The notes: generated by a model not told the origin, from the sequence alone. Counted from the first letter of the stretch, positions 43,898-53,170 are shown. The stretch is 64,000 nucleotides of DNA from Dehalococcoides mccartyi 195 (GCF_000011905.1 NC_002936.3:1302001-1366000), one strand, 5' to 3'. Numbers and translations are program-made.

Positions 43898-44661
43898 GCC
43901 GTATCAGTGATGCATTCCAAAAACGAAAATCTCTTATAGCTTACATAACAGTCGGCTACCCGGATATTGAAACCACCCTGCGGCTGGTGCCTCTGCTGGA
44001 AGAAAACGGGGTGGATATTATAGAGCTGGGTATTCCCTTCTCAGACCCGCTGGCAGACGGAGTTACTATTCAAAATGCCAGTTATCAGGCACTCCAGAAC
44101 GGGGTGACGCCTGAAGTCTGTTTATCTGTTGCCGCCCTGCTCAAAGAAAAAATCTCCATACCCATGGTATTCATGGGCTATTATAATCCCATTTACAACT
44201 ACGGACTGACCAAGTTCTGCCAAAAGTGTGCAACTGCGGGTGTAAGCGGATTTATTATTCCTGACCTGCCGCCGGGAGAAGCCCAAGACATAGACTTTGC
44301 CGCCACAGAAGCCGGCTTGGATATAATCTTTCTGTTAGCCCCCACCAGTACCGACGAACGGATTAAGCTAGTTGCCGCCAAATCACGGGGGTTTATTTAT
44401 CTCGTTTCCCACTCAGGCGTTACCGGGGCAACTGCCAACTTGCCGGCTGATTTGAGCAGTTTTGTAAACAGGGTAAGGAAAACCGCCCGCCAGCCTCTGG
44501 CAGTGGGCTTTGGTATTTCAACCCCCGAACAAGCCCAAAATATCGCAAAATTTTCCGACGGGATAATAGTAGGCAGCCGTATCCTGCAGCTTGTCCAGAC
44601 AGACCCTTCACTTGAAAAAGTAGCCACATTTATCAGGCAACTCAGACAATCATTAGACTAA
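43894..44661 (+). CDS. trpA: Tryptophan synthase alpha chain
   Basis: 255 residues from the ATG at 43894, which overlaps the trpB stop; the longer open frame is trpB sequence in another frame. [26 protein letters not shown] (catalytic Glu and Asp), [27 protein letters not shown]. Splits indole-3-glycerol phosphate to indole. Last gene of the operon. Confidence 0.97.
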
Positions 44662-44727
44662 CCGAAAAATCTGCTTTATGCTGAATAATTTCGGCTACTA
44701 ATCTATAAAAACCGGGGGATAGCAACA

Positions 44728-44745
44728 GGGGAGGTTAACCTCCCC
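44728..44745. repeat. Perfect 18-bp palindrome after trpA
   Basis: GGGGAGGTTAACCTCCCC, flanked by ACA/TGT-like pairing (CAACA...GCTGT). No T-run follows, so it is not a standard intrinsic terminator; as RNA it would need a 4-base loop from the TTAA. Confidence 0.6.
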
Positions 44746-44943
44746 GCTGTACTTAGTAATATATTGTATCTTTCTACTTGAATAGATGGACATATTATAC
44801 TTTATTTTTTCATTTAGAATTACTATATATCAGCCAAAACTCCATTTGAAGTGAACGGTACACCCAAATGCTCTACCATGGCTGTTTCCGCTTGTGAAAA
44901 TACTTCTGAATTGGTATCCTTTCGGCATAAGGAGACGCCTTTT

Positions 44944-45531
44944 ATGGAATATAACGTAGAAGTAAAACTGCTGGCCATTACTCCGGATGCCGAAAATCTG
45001 GCAGAACAAGCCGGACGGCTTTGTTACGCCAGCGGCAATAAACTTGGCAGCAGCCAGGACTGGCTTCAGACACGCATCAAACAAGGGCACGAAAGCCTGC
45101 TTGAGCATGTTTCGGCCACTTTTTATATAAAGGCCTCACGGGTGGTTACCCATGAGCTGGTCAGACACCGTATTGGCAGTTACTCCCAGCGAAGCCAGCG
45201 TTACGTTAAGGAAAATCAGGCCGAGTTTATCACCCCGCCTGAAATTACCGAAGGAGATAGTGCCAAACTGGCGCTGTTCAATCAGGCTATGGAAAGCGCT
45301 TGGGATTCCTACCGCAAACTGCTGGAAGCGGGTATAAAGCCTGAAATAGCCCGTTACGTACTGCCCAATGCCTGTGCCACCGAGATTATCTGCACCTGGA
45401 ATTTCCGCGAACTGCGGCATATTTTGAAACTGCGCACTGCCCCGTCCGCCCAGCCGGAAATGAGGGTAGTAGCTAACCTAATCCAAGAGATACTGAAAAA
45501 AGAAGCCCCCAAGATATTCGGAGACCTCTAA
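44944..45531 (+). CDS. thyX: Flavin-dependent thymidylate synthase
   Basis: 195 residues from the ATG at 44944 with AAGGAGA upstream; the open frame reaching 44851 lacks a ribosome site. ThyX signature RHRIGSYSQRSQRY (RHRxxSxxxxSxRY) is complete, plus the FAD-binding HESLLEHVSATF and the C-terminal IICTWNFRELRHIL. Makes dTMP from dUMP with methylene-THF and FADH2. Stand-alone gene. Confidence 0.96.
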   Translation: MEYNVEVKLLAITPDAENLAEQAGRLCYASGNKLGSSQDWLQTRIKQGHESLLEHVSATFYIKASRVVTHELVRHRIGSYSQRSQRYVKENQAEFITPPEITEGDSAKLALFNQAMESAWDSYRKLLEAGIKPEIARYVLPNACATEIICTWNFRELRHILKLRTAPSAQPEMRVVANLIQEILKKEAPKIFGDL

Positions 45532-45564
45532 GCCACAGGCAATGAGATTTCGCCCCCGCTTAAT

Positions 45565-46500
45565 TCAGGCTAAATGACAGGCGCAGAGATGATTTTCAGA
45601 CACCTCTTTCAAAAATGGAGTTTCCTGGTGGCAAATCGGTAAATGCACCGGGCAACGCCCGGCAAAACCGCAGCCTTGCCCGTCTTCAGCATGGTGATGC
45701 AGGTCATGGCCTTCTTCAAGCCCCAGTGCCAGCCCTGCCAGCAGCATTTTCGTATAGGGGTGAACAGCCGAAGACATATTTCCGCTTTCCATTACCTCAA
45801 CCAGCTTGCCCCGGTACATGACTGCCACACGGTTGCAAACTGAACTAATCATCTGTAAATCATGGGAAATAAGCAGGTAGCTTAAACCGTATTCCTCTTT
45901 AAGCTCCAGCATAAGCTTGAGCAACTGGTAACGAAGGATAGTATCCAGCCCGCTCAAAGGTTCATCAGTGATTATTATTTTAGGCCTTACCAGCAGGGTT
46001 CTGGCAAGTGACACCCGCTGACGCTGCCCGCCGGACAGTTCCGTGGGGTAGCGACCCGCAAGCGAAGGAGGAATAAAAGTTTTCTCCATAATGGCTGAAA
46101 CCAAATCTTGTCTTTCAGCCTTATCTAAGTGCCGGTTTATCTTTAGAGGCTCTTCCAAAAGCTCTACAAGCCTCATGCGAGGGTCCAGAGTTGAATCCGA
46201 GTCCTGCAGTATTAGCTGGACTTCGCGGCGGTATTTTTTGAACTCAAAGGCATCCATTTTTTGCAGGTCACTCCCCCGGTATAATACCTGCCCGCCAGAA
46301 GGGCGAACCAACCCTGCCAAGGCTCTGGCCAGAGTGGTCTTGCCCGAACCGCTTTCACCTACCAGACCCAGTATCTCTCCGTTTTTCAGTTCAATACTCA
46401 CGTCGGAAACAGCCCTGATGGTGTGGTCTGGGTGCTTCAAACGTACCAGCGGGTTATGCCTGACTACAAAATGGACTGACAGATTTTCGGCTTTTAACAC
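45565..46500 (-). CDS. ABC transporter ATP-binding protein (DppF/NikE type)
   Basis: 311 residues if started at the GTG at 46500 (VLKAENLSVHF, overlapping the upstream stop by 7 bases); an ATG at 46533 is possible. Walker A GESGSGKTT, signature LSGGQRQRVSLAR, Walker B IIITDEPLSGLD, plus the C-terminal oligopeptide/nickel transporter extension with CGFAGRCPVHLPICHQETP. Second ATPase of a five-part peptide/nickel-type importer. Confidence 0.92.
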   Translation of the reverse strand: MLKAENLSVHFVVRHNPLVRLKHPDHTIRAVSDVSIELKNGEILGLVGESGSGKTTLARALAGLVRPSGGQVLYRGSDLQKMDAFEFKKYRREVQLILQDSDSTLDPRMRLVELLEEPLKINRHLDKAERQDLVSAIMEKTFIPPSLAGRYPTELSGGQRQRVSLARTLLVRPKIIITDEPLSGLDTILRYQLLKLMLELKEEYGLSYLLISHDLQMISSVCNRVAVMYRGKLVEVMESGNMSSAVHPYTKMLLAGLALGLEEGHDLHHHAEDGQGCGFAGRCPVHLPICHQETPFLKEVSENHLCACHLA

Positions 46501-47462
46501 AGCTTCATCCCGCTTTGGGTATAAAGATGGCAAACCACTCTGCTATTGTCCAGACAAACTTCAAGGGGTAATTCTTTAAAACAAATCCCGGTTGCCTGTG
46601 GACAGAACGGGGCGAAACTACAACCTTCATTATCTCCCAGTAAATCCCGGCTTTCAAAACCTGTCAAAGGTATATCAAGATAATCTCCGGCTTGCTGGCA
46701 TTTCATAAGCAGGCGGCTGTAAGGGTGAAGGGGGTTTGACATCAGGCTTAAGGTATCACCATACTCCACAATCCGCCCGGCATACATTACCCCCAGCTTT
46801 GGGCAGAGGGTTTTCAGAGCAGGTAAGTCATGGCTGATAACCAGCAGGCTGGTTCTTTTGGATGCCTCTTTCAGTATATTCAGGGTGGTGGTACGGGTAT
46901 TGGCATCAAGTGCGGTAGTAGGTTCGTCTGCCACCAGTAAATCCGGCTCTGAAAGAAGCGCCATGGCCGTCAGCACTCTTTGGCGCATACCCCCGGACAG
47001 CTGGTGGGGATAGCTTTTTAAAATATGCTCAACCGAATGAATATCACCCAATCCCAAATCCGAAAGTAACCTTCTAGCCCCCTCCAGCCTTATGTCAGGC
47101 CTGTTCAGGTTCACGCAAACCTCGCCTATCTGTTCACCCACCTTTAAAAGGGGATTGAGAGCGGTAGACTGGTTTTGAGGGATAAGGGCAATCTGCCTGC
47201 CCCTTATATGGTTCAGCTCAGCTTCGGGCAGATTTACCAGCTCTCTGCCGCTGAAAAGTATACTGCCGGTTATAATTTTACCGGGTTGCTGCAGCCCCAG
47301 CAGGGTATAGACAAGTACAGTCTTGCCGCAGCCGCTCTCCCCCATAATACCCAGATTACAACCCTCTTCAAGGTGCAGATTCAACCCGTTGTTAGCCCGC
47401 ACCAGACCGGCAGGAGTCTCAAAATAAACGTGCAGGTTGGAAACTACCAGCAGGTTTTTCAT
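46494..47462 (-). CDS. ABC transporter ATP-binding protein (DppD/NikD type)
   Basis: 322 residues: Walker A GESGCGKTVL, signature LSGGMRQRVL, Walker B LLVADEPTTALD, C-terminal Cys motif GCSFAPFCPQATGICF. It overlaps the permease gene by 4 bases. Pairs with the following ATPase. Confidence 0.93.
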   Translation of the reverse strand: MKNLLVVSNLHVYFETPAGLVRANNGLNLHLEEGCNLGIMGESGCGKTVLVYTLLGLQQPGKIITGSILFSGRELVNLPEAELNHIRGRQIALIPQNQSTALNPLLKVGEQIGEVCVNLNRPDIRLEGARRLLSDLGLGDIHSVEHILKSYPHQLSGGMRQRVLTAMALLSEPDLLVADEPTTALDANTRTTTLNILKEASKRTSLLVISHDLPALKTLCPKLGVMYAGRIVEYGDTLSLMSNPLHPYSRLLMKCQQAGDYLDIPLTGFESRDLLGDNEGCSFAPFCPQATGICFKELPLEVCLDNSRVVCHLYTQSGMKLC

Positions 47463-48298
47463 CTGTCCAGTATCCTTTGCAACCGGGGATCAGTACGGTC
47501 TTCAAAACTCATATTGATAAAGGTCAGCCCCAGTATGCACAGGGTAATGCACAGTCCCGGCGGCAGATACCACCAGTACAGGTTCTGGACAAATCCTCCC
47601 CGTGAAAAAGCATAATGAAGCATCATGCCCCAGCTTTTTTGAGACGGGTCACCCAGACCCAGAAAACTCATGGAAGCCTCAAGGAGCAAGGCCACCGCCA
47701 CCGCCAGAATAAACTTTGCAGCCACCAGTGGCAATACATTCGGAAGTACATGCCGCCACATCAGGCGGAATTCACTTGCCCCCATAATACGGGCGGATTC
47801 CACGTAACCGCTCTGGCGGATAGTAATCACCTGCGAACGGATTACCCGTGCCGTCCCCGGCCAGAGAGTCAGGGCGATAACCAGAATAATATTCCAGATA
47901 CTGGGTCCCAGATATACCGAAAGGAGTATTACCAGAGGCAGAGCCGGTATAACCAGAAATATATCAGCCATACCCATCAGTACATTATCCAGCCAGCCGC
48001 GGCGGAATCCTGCCCAGATACCCACCGCCACCCCCAGCAAAGTAGCCAGAGAGGCAGATACAAAACCTACCCACAGGGATACTCTGGCAGAATAAACCAG
48101 CTCGGAAAATATATCCTGCCCCACGTCATTAGTCCCCAGCAGATGCTGGGCAGAAGGGTGCAGAAAAGCCTGTCCGTAAGTCCACGGGTCATGCGGGGAA
48201 ATCAGCGGAGCAAATACCGCTGAAAGCACGAATATCCCCAGAAGTACCACCCCGAAGAACAGGAGTTTATTTGCGGTCAGTTTTTTAAGGATATTCAT
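47459..48298 (-). CDS. ABC transporter permease (DppC/NikC type)
   Basis: 279 residues from the ATG at 48298, one base after the upstream stop (TAAGATG), with GAGGA upstream; TTG at 48319 less likely. Six membrane helices and the EAA-loop ARIMGASEFRLMWRHVLPN. LISPHDPWTYGQAFLHPSAQ plus HLLGTNDVGQDIFSELV is the typical DppC start region. Confidence 0.92.
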   Translation of the reverse strand: MNILKKLTANKLLFFGVVLLGIFVLSAVFAPLISPHDPWTYGQAFLHPSAQHLLGTNDVGQDIFSELVYSARVSLWVGFVSASLATLLGVAVGIWAGFRRGWLDNVLMGMADIFLVIPALPLVILLSVYLGPSIWNIILVIALTLWPGTARVIRSQVITIRQSGYVESARIMGASEFRLMWRHVLPNVLPLVAAKFILAVAVALLLEASMSFLGLGDPSQKSWGMMLHYAFSRGGFVQNLYWWYLPPGLCITLCILGLTFINMSFEDRTDPRLQRILDR

Positions 48299-48299
48299 C

Positions 48300-49274
48300 T
48301 TAAGCTGTCCTCGGATCAAGGCGTCTGTAAAGCAGGTCTGCCGTCATGTTAGCCAGCAGGACACAAACTGCAATAATTAAAAAGGCACCCTGAATAAGTG
48401 GATAATCACGCGCCCCGATAGCTTCATAAATAAGCGTCCCCATGCCCGGCCAGGAAAAAACGGTTTCCACCAGCAGTACTCCCGAAAAAAGCATGCCAAA
48501 CTGAATAGCGGTAACCGTCACCAAAGGAGCAAGTGAATTTCTGAGTATATGTTTAAAAAGAATCCGCCCGCGGCTGAGCCCCTTGGCTCTGGCCATCAGG
48601 ATATAATCTTCTCCGCAAATGGAGATAACCGTATTTCTCATAATCAGAAAATCATAGGCCGCCTTAAACAGGGTAATAACCAGCAGGGGCAGCGCCATAT
48701 GCCAGAGCAGGTCTGCAAAATAGGCAAAACCGCTCAGCCCGCCGGTAGTCACCTTGCCCATGGGAAACCAGCCCAGATTGAAGCTGAAAAACATAAGCAT
48801 AAGCATGGCAATCCAGTAATGAGGCATGGCATAAACCAGCATAAAACCGCTGGTCAGACCTATGTCCAGAGGAGTCTTCCGGAAATAGCCCGCCACCAAC
48901 CCGGCCAGCCCGGCAAGGAGCGCCCCCAGTATAATAGCCGGCAGGATAAGTACCAGCGTCCATAGCAGATGCCCGCCCACTGCCTCCAGAACCGGCTGCA
49001 TATACAGGTACGAGTAGCCCCAGTCACCGCTAAAGAGTCCGCCCAGATAGTCACCGAACTGCTGGTATACGGGTTTGTCCAGCCCCAGTTCAGCTGAAAG
49101 AGCGGCCACATCCTCCGCGGTATAGTAGGCCTGTTCACCCAGTATATTTTTAACCGGGTCTCCCGGCATAACTCTGGGAATAAGAAAATTTAAGGCAATA
49201 ATAACTATAAGTACGATGCTGTAACGCAGCGCCTTACCCAGAAAGCTGGCCGCAGGGTGATAATGTCTTTGCAT
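48300..49274 (-). CDS. ABC transporter permease (DppB/NikB type)
   Basis: 324 residues; PRVMPGDPVKNILGEQAYYT after the first helix, FPMGKVTTGG before the EAA-like loop ARAKGLSRGRILFKHILRN, C-terminal GAFLIIAVCVLLANMTADLLYRRLDPR. Six helices. Forms the channel with the DppC-like subunit. Confidence 0.93.
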   Translation of the reverse strand: MQRHYHPAASFLGKALRYSIVLIVIIALNFLIPRVMPGDPVKNILGEQAYYTAEDVAALSAELGLDKPVYQQFGDYLGGLFSGDWGYSYLYMQPVLEAVGGHLLWTLVLILPAIILGALLAGLAGLVAGYFRKTPLDIGLTSGFMLVYAMPHYWIAMLMLMFFSFNLGWFPMGKVTTGGLSGFAYFADLLWHMALPLLVITLFKAAYDFLIMRNTVISICGEDYILMARAKGLSRGRILFKHILRNSLAPLVTVTAIQFGMLFSGVLLVETVFSWPGMGTLIYEAIGARDYPLIQGAFLIIAVCVLLANMTADLLYRRLDPRTA

Positions 49275-49333
49275 ATTTTATAAAGTGAATAAAGGCTGAC
49301 CGGGATATAAAAACCCCGGCCAGCCATAATACT

Positions 49334-50965
49334 CTAGGGGGACTGGACACTCAAGAAGGAAAATCCGTTAAACACCCCGCCATAGATACTATCTATCACC
49401 CAGCCTGACCAACCCTGCCGGTAAGGGTAGACACTCTCAGTCCAGGCCAGGGCAATACCCGGCAGATACTCGGCGGTAAGTTCCTGTATCCGGAGGTCAA
49501 GCACCGCCTGCTGGGCAGGGTCAGCCGTAGCCAGTCTGGCGTCACAGGCGGCCAGATATTCAGCCGCGTCCAGATTGTGCAAAACACCCTGACCGGTACG
49601 TCTGGAGTCAAAGTACCCCGAACCATGCCCGGCATGCATCAGAGTACCCCAAGGAGTAGCCCCGAACAGAACCATATCGTAGTCAAGTGCATCTTTTACC
49701 GAAGCCCAAGCCGAAAGGTCCAGGGCTCTTATCTCTACCCCAAGCCCAATCTCAGACAGGGCATCCCGCAGTATTTCAGCCAGACGCATATTGGTAGACT
49801 GGTCAGATCTGGCCAGCAGTCTCAGGGAAATATTCTGTCCGGATGAATCCTCACGGATACCATCCCCATCTGTATCCAGCAGTCCGGCCGCATCCAGCAG
49901 GGCATTGGCCTCTGCAGGATTATATGCCAGAGAAGGCAGGTCAGCATTGAAATTGGGGTGGGTGGGGGGAACAAAACCGGTGGTAGGCACACTACCGTAG
50001 CCCGCATAAAAGTATTCTATTATCTGCTGGTAGTTTATAGCCGCCGCAATAGCCTTGCGGACATTTATATCGCTGGCAGGGCCGTCTTCAAGGTTAAAAC
50101 CCAGCGCAGACGGCACACCCAGATAGGTACTGGTCTCAAAGTCCACCTTACTGGACTTTATCAGGGCGGGTATGCTGGTATAGGGGAAAGTCCCGGAGTA
50201 ATCCCACCAGGTATCTATATCACCTTTGGCAAGTGATAAAACCAAAGCGTCCATATTCTGGTAAATATCCACCTCAAGGCGGTCAATGGTGGGCTTGCCC
50301 TGAAAATAGTCTTCGTTAGCCTTGAAGATAAACTTGCCGGAAGAAAGGTCAAAACTTTCAAATACGAACGGACCCGAACCGACTGTCATATCCGTCTGGT
50401 TATACTTAAGCGGGTCAGTCACATCCTGCCAGATATGTTTGGGGACAATGGAATAGGTCATAAATTCGGTCAGAAGGTTACCGTAGGGACGGGACAGAGA
50501 AAGGGTAACTGTATCCCCCGAAAAGCTGACATCAGCTATTACATCTTTCATCCAGCTGGCCGAAGCAATGTAATCACGGTAGTATTCCACAGAAAAGGCC
50601 ACATCTTCAGCCGTCAGCTTAGTGCCGTCATGCCAGTAGGCATTATCCGCAATGGTAAAAACAAATGTCTTAGCGTCATCTGACACTGTCCATGATTTGG
50701 CCAGCCAGGGCTTGATGGACATGTCATCCCCCAGCCTTATCAGGCTGTCATGGGTAGTCAGGTTAGTCAACACCCCGTACCAGTAGTCACTGAAGCGGTT
50801 GGTCGTCTTGAAGGGTTTGGTAGAACCGACCTTCAGGGTAATAGCCGTGGCAGTATCATCTGCATTGGGTGTTGTCTGCTCACAGCCAGCAAACAGGCTT
50901 AGCGATATCACTGCCGCCAGACCGATAAGCCAGACTTTCTTAAACTTTTTCCAATTTTTAATCAC
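49334..50965 (-). CDS. Extracellular solute-binding lipoprotein, family 5
   Basis: 543 residues from the GTG at 50965 (AGGAGG at 50978-50983); the longer ORF to 51004 lies in the upstream gene. Lipobox LSLFAGC then EQTT. SBP_bac_5 family: LTTHDSLIRLGDDMSIKPWL, WTVSDDAKTFVFTIADNAYW and HDGTKLTAEDVAFSVEYYRD. Binds peptide, nickel chelate or another small ligand; the ligand cannot be deduced. Located 60 bases before the permease genes, 4 after the methyltransferase stop. Confidence 0.92.
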   Translation of the reverse strand: MIKNWKKFKKVWLIGLAAVISLSLFAGCEQTTPNADDTATAITLKVGSTKPFKTTNRFSDYWYGVLTNLTTHDSLIRLGDDMSIKPWLAKSWTVSDDAKTFVFTIADNAYWHDGTKLTAEDVAFSVEYYRDYIASASWMKDVIADVSFSGDTVTLSLSRPYGNLLTEFMTYSIVPKHIWQDVTDPLKYNQTDMTVGSGPFVFESFDLSSGKFIFKANEDYFQGKPTIDRLEVDIYQNMDALVLSLAKGDIDTWWDYSGTFPYTSIPALIKSSKVDFETSTYLGVPSALGFNLEDGPASDINVRKAIAAAINYQQIIEYFYAGYGSVPTTGFVPPTHPNFNADLPSLAYNPAEANALLDAAGLLDTDGDGIREDSSGQNISLRLLARSDQSTNMRLAEILRDALSEIGLGVEIRALDLSAWASVKDALDYDMVLFGATPWGTLMHAGHGSGYFDSRRTGQGVLHNLDAAEYLAACDARLATADPAQQAVLDLRIQELTAEYLPGIALAWTESVYPYRQGWSGWVIDSIYGGVFNGFSFLSVQSP

Positions 50966-50969
50966 CAGA

Positions 50970-51791
50970 TTACTGAACCTCCTTTTTAATCCAGATAAGG
51001 GCATCTCTATTCTGGCGTTTCAGCCAGACCTGTCCGCCCTCAGTAAAAGTTTTACCGCTATCCGTCAGATGTTCTTTCAGCTTGGCAAGCTCTTCCGGAT
51101 TGAGCCCAGGGTTGTAGGAGAACATCTCCAGCTGGACATCCAGCAGTATCTGATAATTACGGTAAAACACCTCTACGTCAGGGCTGAAACCCATCTGGTA
51201 GAGTACGTTGTATATATAAATATAATCAGGCGAGGCCTGCAGCCCGAAAAGAGTCTTCAGAATAGGGCGGAGGTCGTTGCCGGCAGTGTGGACAATAAAC
51301 ACATTCTTAGCGGCCAGAGTTATCATCTTTTCCAGTGCCAGGCGGATATTCTCCATTTCCAGCGAATAAACCGCCATGACATGGTCATGACAGCCTATTT
51401 CTTCGGGCAACAGTTCTTCCCACGGCTGGCTGACTAGCCTGATATTGGCAAGTAACTCTTTTTCAATCTCAGCCATCAGCAAACCTGACTGTCTGGGTGA
51501 AGGCTCAATGGCAGTTACTTTTACACCCTGTTTGGCCAGAGGAATAGCAAACGAACCGGCACCGGCACCAATATCCAGCAGGCTTTCACCCCCGCGGGTA
51601 ATGCCAATAATCCGTTCAAGCAGTTTCCCGGGGTAATCACGGTTGACATACAGGCTCATCCAGCTCTGGTATTTCTGCCAGAAATCCTCGCGGCTATGCC
51701 CCTGCCGCTCAAGATTAGCCCTCAGCCCTCTTTGGGCAGTAGCGTCATCCCAGGCTTTAGCCCAGTCAATATCCGAAGCAGGTCTGTTCAT
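50970..51791 (-). CDS. Class I SAM-dependent methyltransferase heading the transporter operon
   Basis: 273 residues; SAM-binding LLDIGAGAGSFAIPLA (motif I), then VTAIEPSPRQSG, VFIVHTAG. The N-terminal region (IDWAKAWDDATAQRG) and the tail are not typical of well-known subfamilies. It is the first gene after the palindromic operator and promoter, 4 bases before the solute-binding protein, so it acts with the importer, perhaps modifying the imported ligand. Its substrate is unknown. Confidence 0.85.
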   Translation of the reverse strand: MNRPASDIDWAKAWDDATAQRGLRANLERQGHSREDFWQKYQSWMSLYVNRDYPGKLLERIIGITRGGESLLDIGAGAGSFAIPLAKQGVKVTAIEPSPRQSGLLMAEIEKELLANIRLVSQPWEELLPEEIGCHDHVMAVYSLEMENIRLALEKMITLAAKNVFIVHTAGNDLRPILKTLFGLQASPDYIYIYNVLYQMGFSPDVEVFYRNYQILLDVQLEMFSYNPGLNPEELAKLKEHLTDSGKTFTEGGQVWLKRQNRDALIWIKKEVQ

Positions 51792-51821
51792 ATCACCATC
51801 TCTTATGCAATATTAAGCAAT

Positions 51822-51867
51822 TGCAACTAGTTGCATTAGAATATAACAAATACCAGAACCCTGTCAA
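51822..51867 (-). promoter_or_regulatory. Promoter with MarR-type operator for the transporter operon
   Basis: On the minus strand TTGACA (51867-51862), 16 bases, TATATT (51845-51840), then the perfect 14-bp palindrome TGCAACTAGTTGCA (51822-51835) across the transcription start. MarR-family operators are palindromes of this length and often contain TTGCAA half-sites. The divergent marR gene (52071) is the obvious candidate to bind it. Confidence 0.75.
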
Positions 51868-52070
51868 GCCGTAAACACACTTCCAGACTCCGGAAGTAAC
51901 CTTGCAGAATCACTCCCACGCCAAACGACAGACTGCAAGCTGAATAACCGATATTGGTGCTATATATGTATTATTACATATGTATATGCGTATTTTTTTA
52001 AAGTACTTGCCCTGATATGTTATAATGGCGCGCACGTTTTATTTAATGGGGGAAAGAAACAAAAAGCATA

Positions 52071-52526
52071 ATGGTAGAAATGTTCGACAAACTGAATCAC
52101 AGACTTTATCACCACTTCAGCTGTACCTATCTAAGTATTTTGCGCTATATGCAAAAGCGAATGGCTCACGATACCGAATATACCCTTGAGCAAATGTCTA
52201 TTTTGAATATGCTCAGAAATCTGGGCAAGGCTGATGTGGATACCATGGCCCGCCTTATAATCAAAGAGCCAAACACTCTCCTCCAGATAATGAACCGCAT
52301 GGTAAAAAAAGGGTATCTGGAAAAACAGAAGATTGGCCGCAAGACAGTTTACCAGATAACTGAAGAGCACCGTGCCAAGCATAACCCTGAGTTATTCAAT
52401 GACTATACCCAAGATATTTTTGACTGCTTCACTCAGGAAGAAAAGGATAAATATCTTGAGCTTTCAGACAAGCTGTTCAATTCGGTAAACACCAAACTTA
52501 ACAACTATTTCGTAGAATACGAATAA
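52071..52526 (+). CDS. MarR-family transcriptional regulator
   Basis: 151 residues; winged-helix core with TLEQMSILNMLRNLGKADVD, DTMARLIIKEPNTLLQIMNR (recognition helix) and wing LEKQKIGRKTVYQITEEHR. Divergent from the methyltransferase/transporter operon with the palindrome between; TATAAT with extended TG at 52018-52026 serves as its own -10. Probably represses the operon until a ligand is present; D. mccartyi MarR proteins are known repressors of other operons. Confidence 0.88.
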   Translation: MVEMFDKLNHRLYHHFSCTYLSILRYMQKRMAHDTEYTLEQMSILNMLRNLGKADVDTMARLIIKEPNTLLQIMNRMVKKGYLEKQKIGRKTVYQITEEHRAKHNPELFNDYTQDIFDCFTQEEKDKYLELSDKLFNSVNTKLNNYFVEYE

Positions 52527-52774
52527 TCTCCAGCCCCGTTTATCAATCACCGTTGTTCCTCCGCTTTTGACAAATATTGTCTCCAGCCGGAGGGATGGCG
52601 GGACTGATATCCCTCTAAAACCACTTGGATTTCAATTTATTTTATTCATCTGCTAGAATATTTTGTCTGGTGCATTCCGGCAGGCAGATAGCCTGCATTT
52701 ACTGCCGTCATTCCGGGGCAAAAAACGCCTCTTTTCGGCGTATCTGTTCATCAGCATTTAAAAGAGGTGTTTAA
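52527..52774 (+). other. Intergenic region with alternative hairpins before crcB
   Basis: CCTCCG (52559-52564)/CGGAGG (52589-52594) enclosing GACAA/TTGTC competes with GAGGGAT (52591-52597)/ATCCCTC (52610-52616). A weak promoter (TTTCAA, 18 bases, TAGAAT ending about 52660) would lie downstream of these. Further hairpins GGCAG/CTGCC follow. I do not recognise the fluoride riboswitch here. Confidence 0.4.
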
Positions 52775-53167
52775 ATGGGCGAAATACTGCTGCTGGCGGC
52801 AGGCGGGGCTTTGGGTGCAGTCAGCCGTTACGGGCTGAATAACCTTACCGTCAAATTGTTGGGAGATAGCTTTCCTTACGGAACCCTGATTGTAAACTGC
52901 CTGGGCTGTTTCGTGCTGGGCTTCCTGATGCAGTGGGGATTCAGCTCCGACAGCCACAATACCCACCTGAAACTTATGCTGACAGCCGGTTTTCTGGGGG
53001 CTTTCACCACTTTTTCCACCTTCAGTTATGAAACTTTAGACTGCTTTAAAAATGGCGACTACTTTAACGGTTTTTCCAATATTCTGGCCAATGTTCTGCT
53101 GGGTCTGCTGATGGTATTCATAGGAGCGTATCTGGGCAGTCTTTTAAAACAGAACAGCGGAACATAA
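52775..53167 (+). CDS. crcB: Fluoride ion channel CrcB/Fluc
   Basis: 130 residues, four helices: LLAAGGALGAVSRYGLNNL, FPYGTLIVNCLGCFVLGFL (the conserved GTLxVNxxG helix), GFLGAFTTFSTFSYET (central Na+ and F- pore signature FTTFSTF), and a C-terminal helix. Dual-topology dimer exporting fluoride. AAAGAGGTG precedes the ATG; a good terminator follows. Confidence 0.95.
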   Translation: MGEILLLAAGGALGAVSRYGLNNLTVKLLGDSFPYGTLIVNCLGCFVLGFLMQWGFSSDSHNTHLKLMLTAGFLGAFTTFSTFSYETLDCFKNGDYFNGFSNILANVLLGLLMVFIGAYLGSLLKQNSGT

Positions 53168-53170
53168 TAA

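Noticed and set aside
46494-51437. Plus-strand ORFs opposite the ABC transporter operon
   Set aside because: All are antisense to well-supported genes and show no domain.
45565-51791. Specific assignment as nickel (Nik) or dipeptide (Dpp) transporter
   Set aside because: The family signatures are shared between peptide and nickel importers; no ligand-specific residues could be judged by eye.
52660-52774. Fluoride riboswitch before crcB
   Set aside because: The conserved GGxGAUGG and CUGAUG...CUCCUAC elements cannot be placed; only generic hairpins are seen.
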